64,000 nucleotides of DNA from Hyalangium gracile (GTDB lineage: Bacteria > Myxococcota > Myxococcia > Myxococcales > Myxococcaceae), in NCBI RefSeq assembly GCF_020103725.1, contig NZ_JAHXBG010000017.1:62001-126000 (forward strand). The letters run 5' to 3'. Both the position numbers and the translations under genes were made by a program. Of the stretch, positions 1 to 7,120 are shown in pieces. Every line of letters starts with the position of its first letter. Position 1 is the first letter of the stretch. A model generated the notes under the pieces. The model had not been told where the DNA came from and did not search any database. It was given only the letters and a program-made list of their open reading frames with translations.

Positions 1-1331
1 TCGCCAAGGTGCAGGCGGCGGTGGGGCAGACGCGGCCGGGCGTGGTGCGCGGGAAGATGGACTACCTGGCGCCGGAGCAGCTGCGCTTCGAGCGGCTGGA
101 CTCGCGGGTGGATCAGTTCGCCGCGGGGCTCACCCTCTTCTTCCTGGCCACCGGGCGCTCCCCCTTCGCGCGCAGCAACACCCAGGAGTCGCTGAAGGCT
201 ATCCAGCACGATCCGCTCCCGATGCTGGAGACGCTGCGGCCGGATCTGCCGCGCGGGCTGGTGGAGGCCATCAAGCGGGCCACCGAGAAGGACCCCAGCC
301 GTCGCTTCGCCAGCATGCTCGCCTTCCGTGAGGCGCTGCCCCCGCCCTCGGCCGCCGAGCGCCCCGAGCTGCTGGGCGCCCTGGTGCGGGAGGTGTGTCC
401 CACGGTGGTGGGCACGCTCGACCGGGCCTCGCGCACCCTGGCGGCGCTCAATGCCGCCTCGGGAGGCATCGTCGCTTCGCCTCGGCCCGGGACGCTGAGC
501 ATGTCCCAGGACGCCGGGGCGTTGCAGGCGGGCACGTTGCCCGGACAGCCCGACTCGCACGCGATGACGCTCTCCGAGCCGTCCCTGTCGCCGGTGGGCA
601 CCGTCACCGAGACGGTGCTGCCGGAGGGGACGGTCGCCGCGCCGAACATGGCGGAGCTGGAGCCCTCGCGAGGCGACGCGGCGCCCTACGTTCCTCGGCC
701 CGCGGAGGAGCGGGGGGATGGGACCGTCCCCATGGAGCCTCCGCCGCTGAGGCGTCCGCTGCCCTGGGGCGCGATCGCGGGCGTGGCGGTGGGGCTGCTC
801 CTGGTGGCGGGAGGCCTGGTGGGGTGGAAGGTGATGGGCGCCCGAGGGCAGGCCCGCCCGCCGCCGCCGGAACCTCCGGGTGCCGAGACGACGCAGACCT
901 CCGATGGAGGGGTCGGCAAGGAAGAGTCGGGGACGAAGGTCGAGCCCGCCCCGGGCAGCCAATCCAACCCGCCGCCTGGGAATCCGCTCCAGGTGGAGCC
1001 GCCGTCGCCGACTCCGACTCCGACCCAGGTGGAGCCGCCGCCGCCGACCCCGGCTCCGACGACTCCTGCTTCCACGGATCCGGCACCGCCCGTGAAAGGG
1101 ACGGGCCCAGCCAGGCCACGCAAAGTTGGCCTGCTGACCCTGGATGCCGAGCCCTGGGGCGATGTCCGCATCTCTGGGAAGAGCGTCGGACAGACGCCCC
1201 TGGCGAAGCTCAGCGTCCCCGCGGGGAACGTGGACATCGAGATACGCAATCCCGAGACCGGTAAGATGGCTCGCAAGCGGGTGAAGGTGCAGCCTGGCAA
1301 GGAGACCTTCGTGAAGCTGGAGCTAAAGTGA
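1..1331 (+). CDS. Ser/Thr protein kinase with PEGA tail, 5' truncated by window edge
   Basis: C-terminal part of a eukaryotic-like Ser/Thr kinase; the reading frame is open to the left edge, so the start lies outside the window. The first visible residues (AKVQ) fit the segment just after the DFG motif. The APE-like motif (APEQL) and the C-lobe follow. Then come a long low-complexity linker, one transmembrane helix (around bases 760-835), a proline-rich periplasmic spacer, and a C-terminal PEGA-type beta domain from about base 1120. The arrangement predicts an inner-membrane kinase with its catalytic domain in the cytoplasm and PEGA outside. The stop overlaps the next gene by 4 bp, so kinase and activator are probably made together. 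The substrate is unknown; the neighbouring FHA protein is the obvious candidate partner, which is inference. Confidence 0.93.
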   Translation, partial: AKVQAAVGQTRPGVVRGKMDYLAPEQLRFERLDSRVDQFAAGLTLFFLATGRSPFARSNTQESLKAIQHDPLPMLETLRPDLPRGLVEAIKRATEKDPSRRFASMLAFREALPPPSAAERPELLGALVREVCPTVVGTLDRASRTLAALNAASGGIVASPRPGTLSMSQDAGALQAGTLPGQPDSHAMTLSEPSLSPVGTVTETVLPEGTVAAPNMAELEPSRGDAAPYVPRPAEERGDGTVPMEPPPLRRPLPWGAIAGVAVGLLLVAGGLVGWKVMGARGQARPPPPEPPGAETTQTSDGGVGKEESGTKVEPAPGSQSNPPPGNPLQVEPPSPTPTPTQVEPPPPTPAPTTPASTDPAPPVKGTGPARPRKVGLLTLDAEPWGDVRISGKSVGQTPLAKLSVPAGNVDIEIRNPETGKMARKRVKVQPGKETFVKLELK

Positions 1332-2704
1332 GCACCGGGGGCGACAAGGAGCAGAAGCCTGGGGGGCCCATGGACTTCGCCACGGGGGAGATCTCCTCCG
1401 GCAAGACCGTGGATCTGACGGTCTCCGAGGGCCCCGGCGGCCTGGAGCCCGTGGTGGTCGAGGCCATCGAGGGGCCTGGCCGCGGGGCGCGCGCCACGCT
1501 GTCCTCGGGCACCCTGCTGGTGGGGAGCGACTCCGCGTGCGAGCTGCCGCTGGAGGATCCGACGGTGTCCCGCCGTCACGTGGTGCTCGAGCTGCTGGCA
1601 GGCGCGGTGCGGGTGAGGGACCTCGGCAGCCGCAACGGCACGCGCTACCTCGGGGCGCGCATCCGCGAGGCGCGGGTCCCCGTCGGTGGCTCGGTGACGG
1701 TGGGGAAGACCACGCTGCGCATCAGCCCGGCCAAGGCCTCGCGGCGTGTCCTCAGCGAGCGCGAGGAGCTGCACGGGCTGCTCGGCAAGTCGGTGGCCAT
1801 GCGTCAGCTCTTCGCGGACCTCGAGCGGCTGGGGCCCCAGAAGGCCCCGGTGCTCATTCGCGGCGAGACGGGCTCGGGCAAGGAGATGGTGGCGCGGGCG
1901 CTGCACGCCCTGTCCGGCCCCGAGGAGAGCCGCGGGCCCTTCGTCGTCTTCGACTGCTCGTCCGTCAGCCCCAACCTGCTGGAGAGCGAGCTGTTCGGCC
2001 ACAACAAGGGCGCCTTCACCGGAGCCGACCGGGACCGCGTGGGCGTCGTCGAGGCGGCCAACGGAGGCACGCTCTTCCTGGATGAGATTGGAGAGCTGCC
2101 GCTCGCGCAGCAGCCCAAGCTGCTGCGGCTGCTCGAGACGCAGGAGTTCCGCCGGGTGGGAGATGGGCAGGTGCGCCGCTCGGAGTTCCGGCTGCTGTCG
2201 GCCACCCACCGCGACCTGGAGGCCGAGGTCCGCGCGAAGCGCTTCCGGGAGGACCTCTACTTCCGGCTCGCCGTGACGTCCGTCACCATTCCGCCCCTGC
2301 GCGAGCGGCCGGAGGACATCCCGCTGCTCGCCGCGCACTTCGCGCGTCAGCTCACCGGGATGGACATCGCCCTGGCGCCGGCGACGCTCGCCGCGCTGCA
2401 GTGCGACCCGTGGCGCGGCAACGTGCGCGAGCTGCGCAACGCGGTGCAGCGGGTGGTGGCGCTCGGCAGTCTCGAGGCTCCCGCCCCGGAGCAGAGCGGG
2501 GCGCCGCTGGCCTTCAACGAGGCGCGCGACAAGCTGCTCGAGCAGTTCGAGCGCGACTACCTGGGAGCGCTGCTGGCCCGCCACAAGCGGAACATCTCGG
2601 CCGCCGCGCGCGAGTCCAAGCTGTCCCGCAGCCAGTTCTACCGGCTGCTCGAGCGCCACAAGCTGGCGCGCGCCGAGGACCGCGACGCGTCCGACGGGGA
2701 GTGA
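1328..2704 (+). CDS. FHA-domain sigma-54-dependent transcriptional activator
   Basis: 458-aa enhancer-binding protein. An FHA domain (about residues 58-130, with the SRRH and NGT signatures) replaces the usual receiver domain. The AAA+ module has Walker A GETGSGKE (179-186), the sigma-54 contact loop GAFTGA (228-233) and Walker B DE (252-253). A Fis-type helix-turn-helix lies at about 420-445. It should drive sigma-54 promoters once its FHA domain binds a phosphothreonine partner. The GTG start overlaps the upstream kinase stop (GTGA), which argues that the kinase is the input. FHA-type activators are a known myxobacterial speciality. Target promoters cannot be read from this window. Confidence 0.95.
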   Translation: MSTGGDKEQKPGGPMDFATGEISSGKTVDLTVSEGPGGLEPVVVEAIEGPGRGARATLSSGTLLVGSDSACELPLEDPTVSRRHVVLELLAGAVRVRDLGSRNGTRYLGARIREARVPVGGSVTVGKTTLRISPAKASRRVLSEREELHGLLGKSVAMRQLFADLERLGPQKAPVLIRGETGSGKEMVARALHALSGPEESRGPFVVFDCSSVSPNLLESELFGHNKGAFTGADRDRVGVVEAANGGTLFLDEIGELPLAQQPKLLRLLETQEFRRVGDGQVRRSEFRLLSATHRDLEAEVRAKRFREDLYFRLAVTSVTIPPLRERPEDIPLLAAHFARQLTGMDIALAPATLAALQCDPWRGNVRELRNAVQRVVALGSLEAPAPEQSGAPLAFNEARDKLLEQFERDYLGALLARHKRNISAAARESKLSRSQFYRLLERHKLARAEDRDASDGE

Positions 2705-2731
2705 GCCGCCCTGCGCGAGGGGCCCCGGCCG

Positions 2732-3556
2732 TCAGGGCTTGGGGCTCTCGCTGCTCGGGGGCGAGGCGGGCTGCGGAGTCTCCGGGAGTGTGCGGCCGGA
2801 GGCCGTCGACGGCTGCTCCATATAAAGGAGGACGGTCGAGCCGCCCGGGTCCAGGAGGTTCGGCCCCGTGTCCGCCCCCTTGTTCGGGCCCGAGCCCTGG
2901 ATGCCCTCGGGCGGCGTGGCAGCCGCCACCGGCTCTCCGACGGCGAGGAAGCCCGAGGAAGGCAGCTCCTCGAAGTTCTCCGCGGGGACGTCGGCGGCGC
3001 AGTCGATGAACCGGTCCAGCACGTAGACCAGGGCCTTCTGCCGCTGCGTCTTCGAGGCATCCAGCGCGGCCCTGGCGCCCTCTCCCGTGAGCGCCGCCAC
3101 CTTCTGGGCGCGGGCCAGGGTGGCCGGAGGCTCGGAGGAGAGCGTCGTCTGGGTGAGGACCTTGTAGCCCACCACCCAGTGCCGCTCCGCCCGAGCGCGC
3201 CGGGTGAGGATCTCCGCCGGATCATCCAGCGTCTTGGGGGCTCCGGCCGTCAGCGCGCCCACCGCGCCCACCACGGCGGAGGCCCGGCGGGTGCTCGTCT
3301 TGTTGAGGAAGGCCGCGGCGATGCTCCCCGCGGCACCGGCCGAGGCGCCCAGCAGCACCAGCACGTCCGAGAGGTTCAGGGCATTCTGGGCCCGCTCGCG
3401 GTCCCGGTTCAGGCGGTCGACGCAGGTGCGCGCGCTGGACTGGAGCCGCGTGTCGAGCTTCTCCGGGAGGGCGATCTCCGAGGGGCCCACGCTGCGGCAC
3501 CCGGTGGCGCCCGCGCCCAGGGCCGCGAGGAAGAGGAGGTGGCGGACTCGGCTCAT
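2732..3556 (-). CDS. Hypothetical lipoprotein
   Basis: 274 aa with a clear type II signal peptide: basic start, hydrophobic core, lipobox ATGC with the lipidated Cys at residue 20. The middle holds a Gly/Ala-rich hydrophobic stretch (about 65-85) that could be membrane-embedded. The C-terminal third is rich in Pro, Ser and Gly and looks disordered. I recognise no domain. The start codon overlaps the stop of the small upstream gene (ATGA on the minus strand), so the two are probably translationally coupled. It ends 28 bp from the convergent sigma-54 activator. Confidence 0.85.
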   Translation of the reverse strand: MSRVRHLLFLAALGAGATGCRSVGPSEIALPEKLDTRLQSSARTCVDRLNRDRERAQNALNLSDVLVLLGASAGAAGSIAAAFLNKTSTRRASAVVGAVGALTAGAPKTLDDPAEILTRRARAERHWVVGYKVLTQTTLSSEPPATLARAQKVAALTGEGARAALDASKTQRQKALVYVLDRFIDCAADVPAENFEELPSSGFLAVGEPVAAATPPEGIQGSGPNKGADTGPNLLDPGGSTVLLYMEQPSTASGRTLPETPQPASPPSSESPKP

Positions 3557-3801
3557 GGCCCCAGTGTCGCAGATACCTCCGCTCTTAGCGCGTCCATCAG
3601 CGCCTCCAGGTCCGCGTCCGAGGGGAAGGACGCGGGGAAGCGCGCGAGGTTCTCGGCGGGAGGGGCCCAGGGCAGCACGGGGAGGTCTTGCCCCCGGGTG
3701 GCGCTCGCCAGGTAGTCGGCGAGCTGATCCACGAGCTGGTGGCCCTGGCGGCGGAAGCGCTCCGCGTCATAGGCGGCGGCGCGGTCTCGGAAGCTCTGCA
3801 T
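3553..3801 (-). CDS. Small protein resembling the N-terminus of a group II PLP decarboxylase
   Basis: 82 aa starting at the Met of MQSFRDR. Residues about 14-60 (a FRRQGHQLVDQLADYL segment followed by LPVLPWAPP) closely resemble the N-terminal helical arm of aromatic-amino-acid/PLP group II decarboxylases, normally 450-500 aa. The PLP-binding Lys domain is absent and the frame closes cleanly, so this cannot be an active decarboxylase. It overlaps the downstream lipoprotein by 4 bp. It could be a degraded decarboxylase or a small protein retained for another role. No strong Shine-Dalgarno sequence is visible, and a longer in-frame start at 3873 is possible but would add low-complexity sequence. 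Confidence 0.65.
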   Translation of the reverse strand: MQSFRDRAAAYDAERFRRQGHQLVDQLADYLASATRGQDLPVLPWAPPAENLARFPASFPSDADLEALMDALRAEVSATLGP

Positions 3802-3884
3802 GGCGGCGCACCGTAGAACGGGGGGCGCCCGGGGGAACGGATAGGCCGTGAGCCTCGGTCCGCTTCGAGTCATACTGGGGCGGA

Positions 3885-4664
3885 ATGAGACACTTCATCT
3901 GGGTGGGCTGTCTCCTCGTGCTGTCGGGCTGTGGGGCGATGGGACGGGCGCACCGCCGCTCCCAGCCGGAAGCCTTCACCTGTCGTGGCCGGCAGCCCCC
4001 GCCGCGCACGTCCATCAACCGCGCGGATGCACCGGTGGGACGGCTGGAGCTGAAGCGGCTGGCCTCCGAGCCCGAGCCTTCGGCCACGAGCACCGCCGAG
4101 CCGGCTCCTGGAACGGGACGGCTTCCACCGACGCGGTTCCAGCTCGTGGCGGAGGCGGTGCCGCTCGGCTCTCTCGGGGCCGCGCTGGCCAGCGAGCTGG
4201 GCATGAGCGTCGTCGTGGCCGCGCCGCTGGTGGACCTGCGCGTCTCGCTGGCGCTGCCGGACACGGACACCGCGCGGCTGCTGGGGCTGCTGCGCGCCCA
4301 CTATGGCGTGGGGAGCACCTTCACCCAGGGCGTGCTCTCGCTGGAGGAGCGCGAGGAGCTGCTGGAGCGGCTGCTGCTCGTCGAGCCCTCGCCGCTCATC
4401 ACCCAGCTCGTCCCGGTGGAAGGCCTGCCCGCGGAGCAGATCGCCAGCGCCTGGTGCGAGCAGGCGGCGAGCTCGCGCGGAATGGCATCCGTCATCGGCG
4501 AGCACCTGCTCGTGAAGGACTCGGAGGAGCGGGTGCGGCTCGTCTGGCGGATGATCGACGCCCTTCGAGGCAGGAAGCCCCTGCCGGAGGAGCAGTCGGG
4601 AGCCGAGGCCCGACCCGAGGAGTCGCCCGGGGTGGATCTGGAGCCGGACCTCGAGGGTGGGTGA
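3885..4664 (+). CDS. Lipoprotein with secretin/STN-like N-domain
   Basis: 259 aa with a lipobox LSGC (Cys16). Residues about 85-150 have the pattern of the secretin and TonB short N-terminal (STN/N0) fold: a start like FQLVAEAVPLGSL, then an LGMSVVV strand, then LRVSLALPD. A second secretin N1-like segment follows at about 165-225. There is no secretin pore domain, so it is not itself an outer-membrane channel. It may be an accessory of a secretion or pilus system, or a stand-alone envelope protein. It is divergent from the decarboxylase-like gene. A CATACT hexamer 8 nt before the ATG, with no Shine-Dalgarno, suggests a leaderless mRNA. Confidence 0.85.
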   Translation: MRHFIWVGCLLVLSGCGAMGRAHRRSQPEAFTCRGRQPPPRTSINRADAPVGRLELKRLASEPEPSATSTAEPAPGTGRLPPTRFQLVAEAVPLGSLGAALASELGMSVVVAAPLVDLRVSLALPDTDTARLLGLLRAHYGVGSTFTQGVLSLEEREELLERLLLVEPSPLITQLVPVEGLPAEQIASAWCEQAASSRGMASVIGEHLLVKDSEERVRLVWRMIDALRGRKPLPEEQSGAEARPEESPGVDLEPDLEGG

Positions 4665-4716
4665 GCCGCCTGGCGCTTCACGAGGATTGGCGGCGGTGCG
4701 GGCGGGCGCTTATCTC

Positions 4717-4722
4717 TAGGGT
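4717..4722 (+). promoter_or_regulatory. Putative -10 hexamer of the selenoprotein gene
   Basis: TAGGGT lies 44 bp before the ATG at 4767. The same TAGRGT hexamer precedes several other genes in this window. It would give a leader of roughly 38 nt containing the ribosome binding site. I see no convincing -35 element. Confidence 0.3.
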
Positions 4723-4766
4723 ACGGGCGCATCCTGAGCGCGCCCGCCATCTGAAGGAGGGCCGCC

Positions 4767-5003
4767 ATGGCCGACACGAAGATCACCATCACGTACTGCA
4801 ATTCCTGAGGCTACAAGCCTCGAGCCGTCCGTGCGGCGGTTGCATTGAAGGATGAGCTGGAGCTGGATTCGGAGCTGAAGCCGGGACCGTCCGGGAGCTT
4901 CGAAGTCTCGGTGAATGGCAAGACAGTGGTGAAGAAGCAGACGCTCGCATTCCCCACGGAGAAGGAGATCGTGGACGCGGTGTCCCGGGAAATCGGGCGC
5001 TGA
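4767..5003 (+). CDS. SelW-like selenoprotein (Rdx family), TGA read as selenocysteine
   Basis: 78-aa protein read through an in-frame TGA at 4806-4808 (residue 14). The protein begins MADTKITITYCNS, then U, then GYKPRA. This is the CxxU redox motif on a beta-strand/turn typical of the SelT/SelW/SelH thioredoxin-like family. The segment after the TGA continues the family pattern: helix, a GSFEVSVNGK strand, then FPTEKEIVDAV. A strong ribosome site (AAGGAGG) sits 7 nt before the ATG. A SECIS-like hairpin follows the TGA, and a strong hairpin terminator lies 8 nt after the stop. Coding quality is intact on both sides of the TGA, which argues against a pseudogene. Gene callers that treat TGA as stop will miss it. 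Function is probably thiol/selenol redox, with an unknown substrate. It requires selA, selB, selC and selD elsewhere in the genome. Confidence 0.85.
4806..4841 (+). promoter_or_regulatory. Bacterial SECIS-like element
   Basis: It begins at the TGA selenocysteine codon. A 7-bp stem (4823-4829 with 4835-4841, including two G-U pairs) closes a 5-nt loop (4830-4834) whose second base is G. The loop starts 21 nt after the TGA. A small apical loop with an early G at this spacing fits the general rule for SelB-binding bacterial SECIS elements. A separate 6-bp perfect hairpin (4807-4812 with 4816-4821, loop ACA) includes part of the TGA itself. Confidence 0.6.
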
Positions 5004-5011
5004 GCGGGCGT

Positions 5012-5045
5012 GAGGAGAGCCCCTGGCGTCTCGGGGCTCTTCCTC
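5012..5045 (+). terminator. Hairpin terminator after the selenoprotein gene
   Basis: AGAGCCCC (5016-5023) pairs perfectly with GGGGCTCT (5033-5040) across a 9-nt loop. Four more base pairs (5012-5015 with 5042-5045) continue the stem past one bulged T. It starts 8 nt after the stop codon, and a short pyrimidine run follows. This supports a monocistronic unit. Confidence 0.6.
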
Positions 5046-5155
5046 CCGGGTGGAGCCCTCCGCCATGCACCCGGGCGGCCGAGCGCTCCCGTGGCCGGTG
5101 TGAACTCGCCCGGGCCGCGCCGCCGACCCACCTTGGAGGGTGTCGGAGGTGGCGC

Positions 5156-5470
5156 ATGGCATGGTGGGACTCGGCGATGGAGCGCCGCTCCATCCAGGCG
5201 GGAATGCGGGTGCGCACGCAGGACGGGAAGCGACTGGGGTGGGTGCTCCTCATCGGCCGGGAGGTGCTGTACGTGCGGCCGTGGCGCTTCTCGCGGCGGG
5301 AGTACGCGGTGCCGCTCTCGCGCGTGACGGGGGTGACGGGCAGGGCCGTCACCGTGACGGGGACGCCCGCCGAGCTGTGCCAGCCCGTGGGAGAGAGATT
5401 GCTCCACGACATCCCCACGCACATCCACCCGCTGGCCGAGGCAGGCCTGAACCGTCAGGCCCACGCCTGA
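5156..5470 (+). CDS. Small PRC-barrel/DUF2171-like protein
   Basis: 104 aa. The segment IQAGMRVRTQDGKRLGWV, followed by alternating strands, resembles PRC-barrel or DUF2171-type small beta-barrel domains that occur in envelope and stress proteins. There is no signal peptide and no membrane segment. A GGAGG ribosome site 6 nt before the ATG supports this start; two later Met codons are possible. The C-terminus is His-rich. I assign no specific function. Confidence 0.75.
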   Translation: MAWWDSAMERRSIQAGMRVRTQDGKRLGWVLLIGREVLYVRPWRFSRREYAVPLSRVTGVTGRAVTVTGTPAELCQPVGERLLHDIPTHIHPLAEAGLNRQAHA

Positions 5471-5552
5471 GCCGGCCCGGCTTTCTTCGGGCCGTGAACG
5501 CCGGACGCACCGGAATGCGGCGGGCCGGGCGGATTTGTGGTTCAAAGAGGCC

Positions 5553-6374
5553 ATGTCCCTCGAAGCCTTGTCCCAGAAGGTGTCCGCGGCGTTCGCCGAT
5601 CGGACGAAGCTGAAGGAAGCGGAGTACGCGGCCGCGGTGCGCGAGACGCTGGCGCGGCTGGACGCCGGCGAGCTGCGCGTGGCCGAGAAGGGCCCCCAGG
5701 GCTGGCGCGTCAACGCCTGGGTGAAGGAGGCCATCCTCCTGTTCTTCGCCGTGTCGGAGATGCAGGTGATGGAGGTGGGCCCCTTCGAGTTCCACGACAA
5801 GGTGCCGCTGAAGAAGGGCCTGAAGGCGGCCGGCGTGCGCGTGGTGCCTCCGGGCGTGGTGCGCTACGGCGCCTTCGTCGAGCAGGGCGCGGTGGTGATG
5901 CCGGGCTACGTGAACATCGGCGCGCGCGTGGGCTCGGGGACCATGGTGGACACGTGGGCCACCGTGGGCAGCTGCGCGCAGGTGGGGCGCAATGTCCACT
6001 TGTCCGGTGGTGTAGGCCTGGGTGGAGTGCTCGAGCCGCCCACCGCGTCCCCCGTCATCATCGAGGACGGCGCCTTCATTGGCAGCCGCTGCATCATCGT
6101 CGAGGGCGTGGTGGTGGAGGAGGAGGCGGTGCTGGGCGCCAACGTGGTGCTCACCGCGTCCACGCAGATCATCGACGTCACCGGGCCCGAGGAGCGCATC
6201 TACAAGGGGCGGGTGCCCGCACGCAGCGTGGTGATTCCAGGAATGCGCGAGAAGCAGTTCCCGGCGGGGAAGTATGGCGTGCCCTGCGCGTTGATCATCG
6301 GCCAGCGAACACAGAGCACCGACCAGAAGACGAGTCTCAACGCCGCCCTGCGCGACTTCGCGGTTCCCGTGTAG
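5553..6374 (+). CDS. dapD: 2,3,4,5-tetrahydropyridine-2,6-dicarboxylate N-succinyltransferase
   Basis: 273 aa, matching the usual DapD length of about 274. It has an N-terminal helical domain, then a left-handed beta-helix of hexapeptide repeats from about residue 100 (runs such as GAFVEQGAVVMPGYVNIGARVGSG), and a C-terminal region with the conserved RVPARSVVIPG. It transfers succinyl from succinyl-CoA to tetrahydrodipicolinate in the cytosol, the step before DapC and DapE in lysine and meso-diaminopimelate synthesis. The ATG at 5553 is preceded by AGAGG; an upstream GTG would add six residues with no better site. dapE lies 1.7 kb downstream on the same strand. Confidence 0.96.
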   Translation: MSLEALSQKVSAAFADRTKLKEAEYAAAVRETLARLDAGELRVAEKGPQGWRVNAWVKEAILLFFAVSEMQVMEVGPFEFHDKVPLKKGLKAAGVRVVPPGVVRYGAFVEQGAVVMPGYVNIGARVGSGTMVDTWATVGSCAQVGRNVHLSGGVGLGGVLEPPTASPVIIEDGAFIGSRCIIVEGVVVEEEAVLGANVVLTASTQIIDVTGPEERIYKGRVPARSVVIPGMREKQFPAGKYGVPCALIIGQRTQSTDQKTSLNAALRDFAVPV

Positions 6375-6439
6375 GGATGGAAATCCACCGGGTAGTCGCA
6401 TCCGTAGAAGGAGTGGAGCCTGAGGGTCTGTGACGTGAA

Positions 6440-7072
6440 ATGAGCCACCTGGACGACATCCTGCCGGAGCTGCTGCTGGGCACGCTGGACTTGCCTGGCC
6501 GGCAGGAGGCCGAGCGTCACCTGGCCGTGTGCGAGCGGTGTCGAGCCGAGGTGGCCCGGCTGTCGCCCGCGATGGACGGGCTGACGGAGCTGGTGGCGTC
6601 CGAGGAGCCTCCGCCGGGAGTGCTCGCTCGGGTGGTGGGCGAGATGGAGGGCCCCGGGCGCTTCGCGCGCTTCGCCGAGAAGGTGGCGGCGCTGCTGGAT
6701 GTGACGCGGGAGCGGGCGCTGGCGCTGCTGGAGTCGCTGAGCAATCCGGAGGCGTGGCTGCCGGGTCCGGGCGAGGGCATCCTGCTGCTGCCGGTGGAGA
6801 CGGGGCCCGCGAAGCAGGGGATGCTGGCGGCGTTCGTGAAGCTGCCGCCGGGAGTGCGCTTCCCGCGCCACACGCACCACGGGCGCGAGTGGAACCTGGT
6901 GCTCGAGGGCGGGTTCCGCGAGGGCTCGGGGCGGGAGACGTGGCCGGGCGAGCTGCTGGAGATGGACGAGGGCAGCGCGCACGACTTCGTGGCGCTGGAG
7001 GGCCCCGACTGCATCGCCGCCGCCGTCATCGACGGCGTGACGAGCTTCGACGAGGAGCCCCCCGCGAAGTGA
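6440..7072 (+). CDS. ChrR-like anti-sigma factor with zinc-binding site and cupin domain
   Basis: 210 aa. The N-terminus carries the zinc anti-sigma signature H26-x3-C30-x2-C33 in a helical domain. The C-terminal half is a cupin fold with the metal-ligand pattern HTHHGRE and a downstream His. This matches the ChrR family, which holds an ECF sigma factor until singlet oxygen or peroxide triggers release. No ECF sigma gene is adjacent, which is unusual because ChrR is normally next to rpoE. Its partner must be encoded elsewhere, or the protein has another role. There is no transmembrane segment, as expected for a cytosolic sensor. Confidence 0.88.
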   Translation: MSHLDDILPELLLGTLDLPGRQEAERHLAVCERCRAEVARLSPAMDGLTELVASEEPPPGVLARVVGEMEGPGRFARFAEKVAALLDVTRERALALLESLSNPEAWLPGPGEGILLLPVETGPAKQGMLAAFVKLPPGVRFPRHTHHGREWNLVLEGGFREGSGRETWPGELLEMDEGSAHDFVALEGPDCIAAAVIDGVTSFDEEPPAK

Positions 7073-7120
7073 GCGGTGCGTGAGCTGGAGCGCGCCCGCC
7101 ATTCGACATAAAGAGGGGGC

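Noticed and set aside
4767-5003. Treating the TGA at 4806 as a true stop or a frameshifted pseudogene
   Set aside because: Both sides are in one frame with intact family motifs, a strong ribosome site and a terminator, and a SECIS-like hairpin follows.
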